DNA of 37,130 bases from Pseudomonadota bacterium (GTDB lineage: Bacteria > Pseudomonadota > Gammaproteobacteria > Xanthomonadales > Xanthomonadaceae). Shown piece after piece: positions 34,226 to 37,130 of this stretch (positions are counted from its first letter, which is position 1; every line of letters starts with the position of its first letter). Location of the stretch: assembly GCA_023388955.1 (NCBI GenBank), contig JAEWFH010000173.1, positions 1-37,130 on the forward strand, written 5' to 3'. Under the pieces are notes generated by a model. The model had not been told where the DNA came from. It did not search any database and saw nothing but the letters and a program-made list of their open reading frames with translations. Made by a program: the position numbers and the translations under genes.

Positions 34226-34245
34226 GGCGGGCGCCTCAATCGACC
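34216..34245. terminator. 13-bp perfect hairpin spanning the convergent murA/DUF3108 stops
   Basis: GGTCGATTGAGGC (34216-34228) and its exact inverse (34233-34245) flank the 4-nt loop GGGC. The murA stop (34223-34225) and the DUF3108 stop (34236-34238, minus) occupy mirror positions, so both proteins end Val-Asp-stop. The most terminator-like structure in the window, working in both directions; no U-tract. Confidence 0.65.
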
Positions 34246-34940
34246 GACACGACCGTCAGGTCGATCGAGTCCTCGCCGTCCTTGCGCTGCTGGATCCGCG
34301 CGGGCACGGGCATGCCCTCGACCACCCACACCACGGTCTGCTTGTCGCCCTCGTCGTGCACCAGGCGGGTGGCCTCGCGCGACTGCCCGCCCACGTCGAC
34401 CTGGTCGGTGCCGGCCTCGCGGTAGTGCATCTGCTTGACCCGGCCGTCGTCGACCATGCGGTACTGCAGCGGCTTGCCGGCCTCCCAGTCCCGCACCAGC
34501 GCCAGGTTGATCAGCAGTGCATCCATGTCGCCGGCCTGCAGCTTGATGGGGCCGGCGCGGTCGGCCTTGACGTCGCCGGTCCAGCGGGCGACGCCCTGGC
34601 CCCAGTCGTAGGTGGCGGTCTTGTCGCTGGACTTCACCAGCACCTTGGAGCTGTCCTTGCTGGTCAGCGGGCGCCACTGGCCGTCGTTGGCCTGGAACAC
34701 CGTGCTCTGGCTCAGGCTCGCCAGCGCGTTGCTGACGTCCAGGGTGTAGCGCCAGCGGTCGTTGCCCTCGGGCTTGAGGGTCATGGTGCCGTTGGCCTTC
34801 ATGCCCATGTAGCTGGCCTGGTAGTTGGCGCTGAAGGCTTCCAGCGCCAGCGCCGGCATCGCGGCGAAGGCCAGCGCGGTACCGGCCACGGCCATGGCCA
34901 GGCGGCGGGGGGCGGGGGCGTTGTTCGGGTTGGGCATCAT
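34236..34940 (-). CDS. DUF3108 periplasmic protein (second of a tandem pair)
   Basis: 234 residues. The signal peptide (RRLAMAVAGTALAFAAMPAL, cleaved near ALA) precedes a beta-rich DUF3108 domain: FSANYQASYMGMKANGTMTL, TYDWGQGVARWTGDVK, GDMDALLINLALVRDWEAGK, LQYRMVDDGRVKQM, VVWVVEGMPVPARIQQRKDG. Function unknown; the fold resembles periplasmic lipid- or ligand-handling proteins, which is inference. It overlaps the upstream paralogue by 4 nt (ATGA), and GGAG precedes the start. Clearly a paralogue of its neighbour. Confidence 0.85.
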   Translation of the reverse strand: MMPNPNNAPAPRRLAMAVAGTALAFAAMPALALEAFSANYQASYMGMKANGTMTLKPEGNDRWRYTLDVSNALASLSQSTVFQANDGQWRPLTSKDSSKVLVKSSDKTATYDWGQGVARWTGDVKADRAGPIKLQAGDMDALLINLALVRDWEAGKPLQYRMVDDGRVKQMHYREAGTDQVDVGGQSREATRLVHDEGDKQTVVWVVEGMPVPARIQQRKDGEDSIDLTVVSVD

Positions 34941-35707
34941 TCGACTCCTCTGTACTCGATCAGGCGCAGGTCGTAGGTGTCCTCGCCGTTTTCGCGTTGC
35001 AGCATGCGGATCGGGGTGGGTACGTTGCGCACCACCCAGATGATGGTTTCCTCGTTGTCGTCGTGCACCCGCTCCACGCGCATGGCGTTGTAGCTCAGCT
35101 CACCGGCGCGGATGGACTCCAGCTCGTCGGCCACCACGTAGGTGTGCTCGCGGGTGCGTCCGTCGTCGACGAACCGGTACTGGAGCGTCTTGCCCGGCGC
35201 GGCGTCGCGGATCACCGCCAGGTTGATCAGCAGGCCGGTCATGTCCCCGTCCTGCAGTTCGCGCGGGCCGGCGCGCCATTCGTTCTTGACGTCGCCGCTC
35301 CAGCGCGCCTGGCGCGAGGCCCAATCGTAGGTACCGACCGTCTGCTTGCGCGTGAACGCGGTCTTGTTGACCGTGGCCTGGGCGACCGGGCGGTAGCGGC
35401 CATCGACCACGTCGAACACGCTGCTCTGCTCGGCATTGATCCCCATGGCGCCGATCAGGCCGCGGGTGCCGCGCATCACCAGGTCGGCACGCCAGCGCGA
35501 GCCCTGCTGGCGGACCGCCTGCATGCTGGCCTCGCCCAGGTGCTTGCCGCCGCGGTAGACGCGGTAGCTGGCTGCGAACGGCTGCAGCACGTCGGCATCG
35601 GCGATCTCCGCCTCCTGCGCGGCCTGGACCGGTTGCGGGGTGGTGTCCTGGGCCTGGACGGCCAGTGGCAACAGCAATGCAAGCGGAAGGGCGAGCAGGT
35701 GGCGCAT
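34937..35707 (-). CDS. DUF3108 periplasmic protein (first of a tandem pair)
   Basis: 256 residues. The signal peptide MRHLLALPLALLLPLAVQAQ is followed by a glutamine/alanine-rich spacer (about 20-40) and the DUF3108 domain: FAASYRVYRGGKHLGEASMQ, TYDWASRQARWSGDVK, GDMTGLLINLAVIRDAAPGK, LQYRFVDDGRTREH, IIWVVRNVPTPIRMLQREN. The aligned motifs TYDW, GDM, LLINLA and VDDGR are shared with the next gene, showing duplication. It starts 8 nt after purN in a conserved purM-purN-DUF3108 arrangement, which suggests a common transcript but not a common pathway. Confidence 0.87.
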   Translation of the reverse strand: MRHLLALPLALLLPLAVQAQDTTPQPVQAAQEAEIADADVLQPFAASYRVYRGGKHLGEASMQAVRQQGSRWRADLVMRGTRGLIGAMGINAEQSSVFDVVDGRYRPVAQATVNKTAFTRKQTVGTYDWASRQARWSGDVKNEWRAGPRELQDGDMTGLLINLAVIRDAAPGKTLQYRFVDDGRTREHTYVVADELESIRAGELSYNAMRVERVHDDNEETIIWVVRNVPTPIRMLQRENGEDTYDLRLIEYRGVE

Positions 35708-35715
35708 GGAAGGCC

Positions 35716-36399
35716 TCAGTCAGGTTGAAGGTCGGGACGATGCAGGACGCCGGCTGAATCGAGCTGCAGCGGCGCCGGGAGCGGTTCACCATCGAGCAAC
35801 ACCCCGCTTGCAGCCAGCCGTACGCGCCCCTGGGAGAGCAGCCGCAGGGTAGCCAGCATCAACGGGTGTTCGCGCTCGAGCACGCGATTGGCCAGGCCCT
35901 GCTCGTCATCACCGGGCAGCACCGGCACCCGGGCCTGGCTGAGCACCGGGCCGCCGTCGAGCTCGGCGGTGACGTAGTGGAGGCTGCAGCCATGCTCGGC
36001 GACGCCGGCCTCCAGCGCCTGGCGGTGGGTGTGCAGGCCCTTGAAGGCGGGAAGCAGGGAAGGGTGGATGTTGACCATGCGCCCGGTCCAGGCCTCGACG
36101 GTGGTGGCACCGATCAGCCGCATGTAGCCGGCGCAGACCACCAGGTCCGGGCGGGCCCGGGCGATGCGCCCGAACAGGGCCGACTCGTAGGCCTCGCGGG
36201 ACTCGAAGTCGCGGGGTTCCGCGGCGAAAGCCGGGATCCCCACCGCGCGTGCGCGCTCCAGGGCCCGTGCCGCCGGACGGTCGGAGAACACCCCGGCCAC
36301 CTGCGCGTCCAGTTGCCCGGCCGCGATCGCATCGAGGATCGCCTGCAGGTTGCTGCCGCGCCCGGACGCGAGCACGGCGATGCGGTAGGACCCGGCCAT
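35716..36399 (-). CDS. purN: Phosphoribosylglycinamide formyltransferase
   Basis: 227 residues. Formylates GAR with 10-formyl-tetrahydrofolate in purine synthesis. It opens MAGSYRIAVLASGRGSNLQA (substrate loop); CAGYMRLIG and the catalytic MVNIHPSLLPAFKGLHTHRQ contain Asn and His, and the catalytic Asp lies in HYVTAELDGGPVLSQ. The C-terminal extension beyond the fold (RVRLAASGVLLDGEPLPAPL) is longer than in E. coli. The ATG at 36397-36399 follows the purM stop by 5 nt. Confidence 0.95.
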   Translation of the reverse strand: MAGSYRIAVLASGRGSNLQAILDAIAAGQLDAQVAGVFSDRPAARALERARAVGIPAFAAEPRDFESREAYESALFGRIARARPDLVVCAGYMRLIGATTVEAWTGRMVNIHPSLLPAFKGLHTHRQALEAGVAEHGCSLHYVTAELDGGPVLSQARVPVLPGDDEQGLANRVLEREHPLMLATLRLLSQGRVRLAASGVLLDGEPLPAPLQLDSAGVLHRPDLQPD

Positions 36400-36404
36400 G
36401 GGCT

Positions 36405-37130
36405 TCAGCCGATGCGCACCCGCTCGCTGCCGGCCGCATCGACCACCCGGCCGATTGGCCGGTGGGGCAGGCCGGCGGCATCCAGTTCGCGCCCCACCGC
36501 GTCCACGGAACCGGCCGGCACGACCAGCACGAAGCCGATCCCGCAGTTGAAGGTACGCCACATCTCCGCATCCGCGACCGCGCCTTCGCGCTGCAGCCAT
36601 TCGAATACCGGCGGCAGTGCCAGCGCCGCGGCATCGATGTCCACGCCCAGGCCCTCCGGCACCACGCGGATGATGTTCTCGCTCAAGCCGCCGCCGGTGA
36701 TGTGGGCCATGGCATGGATCGACTCGCCCTGTGCGCCGCGCAGCAGGGCCAGCATCGGCTTCACGTAGAGCCGGGTCGGCGCCATCAGCGCGTCCAGCAA
36801 AGGCACTCCGCCGACCTGGACGCCCTCGACGTCGCCGGCGCGCTCCAGGATCCGCCGCACCAGCGAGTAGCCGTTGGAGTGCGGGCCGGAGGACTCGATG
36901 CCGATGAGCACGTCGCCGGCCCGGACCCGGGCGCCGTCGCGCAGTTCGGACTTTTCCACCGCGCCGACGGTGAAGCCGGCCAGGTCGTACTCGCCGGCGC
37001 CGTACATGTCCGGCATCTCCGCGGTCTCGCCGCCGATCAGCGCGCAGCCGGCCTCCTCGCAGCCGCGGGCGATGCCGCCGACCACCGCCGCGGCGGTGTC
37101 GATGTCGAGCCTGCCGGTGGCGAAGTAGTC
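36405..37130 (-). CDS. purM: Phosphoribosylformylglycinamidine cyclo-ligase, 5' end outside window
   Basis: AIR synthetase, ATP-dependent ring closure in purine synthesis. The 241 visible residues run in frame to the window edge (DYFATGRLDIDTAAAVVGGI), missing roughly the first 100. GGETAEMPDMYGAGEYDLAG, SSGPHSNGYSLVRRIL, HITGGGLSENIIRVVPEGLG and FNCGIGFVLVVP are the family signatures. It precedes purN by 5 nt. Truncated only by the window end. Confidence 0.95.
   Translation of the reverse strand, partial: DYFATGRLDIDTAAAVVGGIARGCEEAGCALIGGETAEMPDMYGAGEYDLAGFTVGAVEKSELRDGARVRAGDVLIGIESSGPHSNGYSLVRRILERAGDVEGVQVGGVPLLDALMAPTRLYVKPMLALLRGAQGESIHAMAHITGGGLSENIIRVVPEGLGVDIDAAALALPPVFEWLQREGAVADAEMWRTFNCGIGFVLVVPAGSVDAVGRELDAAGLPHRPIGRVVDAAGSERVRIG

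Overview
This is a very GC-rich chromosomal segment, densely packed with housekeeping genes, from a gammaproteobacterium of the Xanthomonadaceae/Lysobacteraceae type (Lysobacter, Luteimonas or a near relative). The main evidence is the incomplete PTS locus. The order kdsD-kdsC-lptC-lptA-lptB-rpoN-hpf-ptsN-hprK-rapZ-EIIA-ptsH-ptsI with mgtE nearby is characteristic of xanthomonads. The neighbourhoods proC/pilT-pilU, yqgE-ruvX-pyrB, aroK-aroB-hemE, ibaG-murA and purM-purN-DUF3108 support the same placement. I see no tRNA, rRNA, CRISPR array, prophage, insertion sequence or integrase, and no gene-free stretch longer than about 220 bases.

Layout. 1-1080: truncated L-serine ammonia-lyase (minus) divergent from a small glutaredoxin-like protein. 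1186-4773: a large propeller hybrid histidine kinase. 4760-7801 (minus): aroK-aroB-WGR protein-hemE. 7926-11072 (plus): dodecin, pdxH, a BtuF-like protein without signal peptide, and a PA2779/PA2778-type pair (small membrane protein plus lipoprotein C39-like peptidase with TPRs). 11056-12349 (minus): proC and a DUF4426 lipoprotein. 12569-14801 (plus): pilT-pilU. 14725-17409 (minus): a CHASE3-PAS histidine kinase with two stand-alone receivers. 17559-19622 (plus): yqgE-ruvX-pyrB. 19607-20494 (minus): a secreted LigE-type DNA ligase. 20599-21960 (minus): mgtE. 22101-22493 (plus): an orphan lipoprotein. 22500-32558 (minus): the Kdo/LPS-transport/sigma-54/regulatory PTS supercluster. 32736-34225 (plus): ibaG-murA. 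34236-37130 (minus): truncated purM, purN and two tandem DUF3108 proteins.

How the genes work together. The 22.5-32.6 kb block joins envelope synthesis (KdsD, KdsC, LptC, LptA, LptB), sigma-54, ribosome hibernation (HPF) and a permease-less phosphorelay. In that relay EI, HPr, a mannose-class EIIA, EIIA-Ntr, HPr kinase/phosphorylase and RapZ can only act as regulators, because no sugar-transporting EIIB/EIIC is encoded here. PilT and PilU power pilus retraction next to a receiver-only two-component cassette that could feed into motility.

Most striking non-gene signal. At three of the six convergent gene junctions (HK/hemE, lipoprotein/ptsI, murA/DUF3108) the two stop codons sit at exactly mirror-image positions inside an inverted repeat, so the two proteins share their last codons (for example ELSAR-stop on both strands). 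Separately, aroK, pdxH and yqgE each have a -10-like hexamer exactly 6 nt before the start codon, which suggests leaderless transcripts. I see no clearly new multi-gene system. The best candidates for undescribed biology are the PA2779/PA2778-like pair, the HK-receiver-receiver cassette beside pilU, and the mirror-stop junctions.
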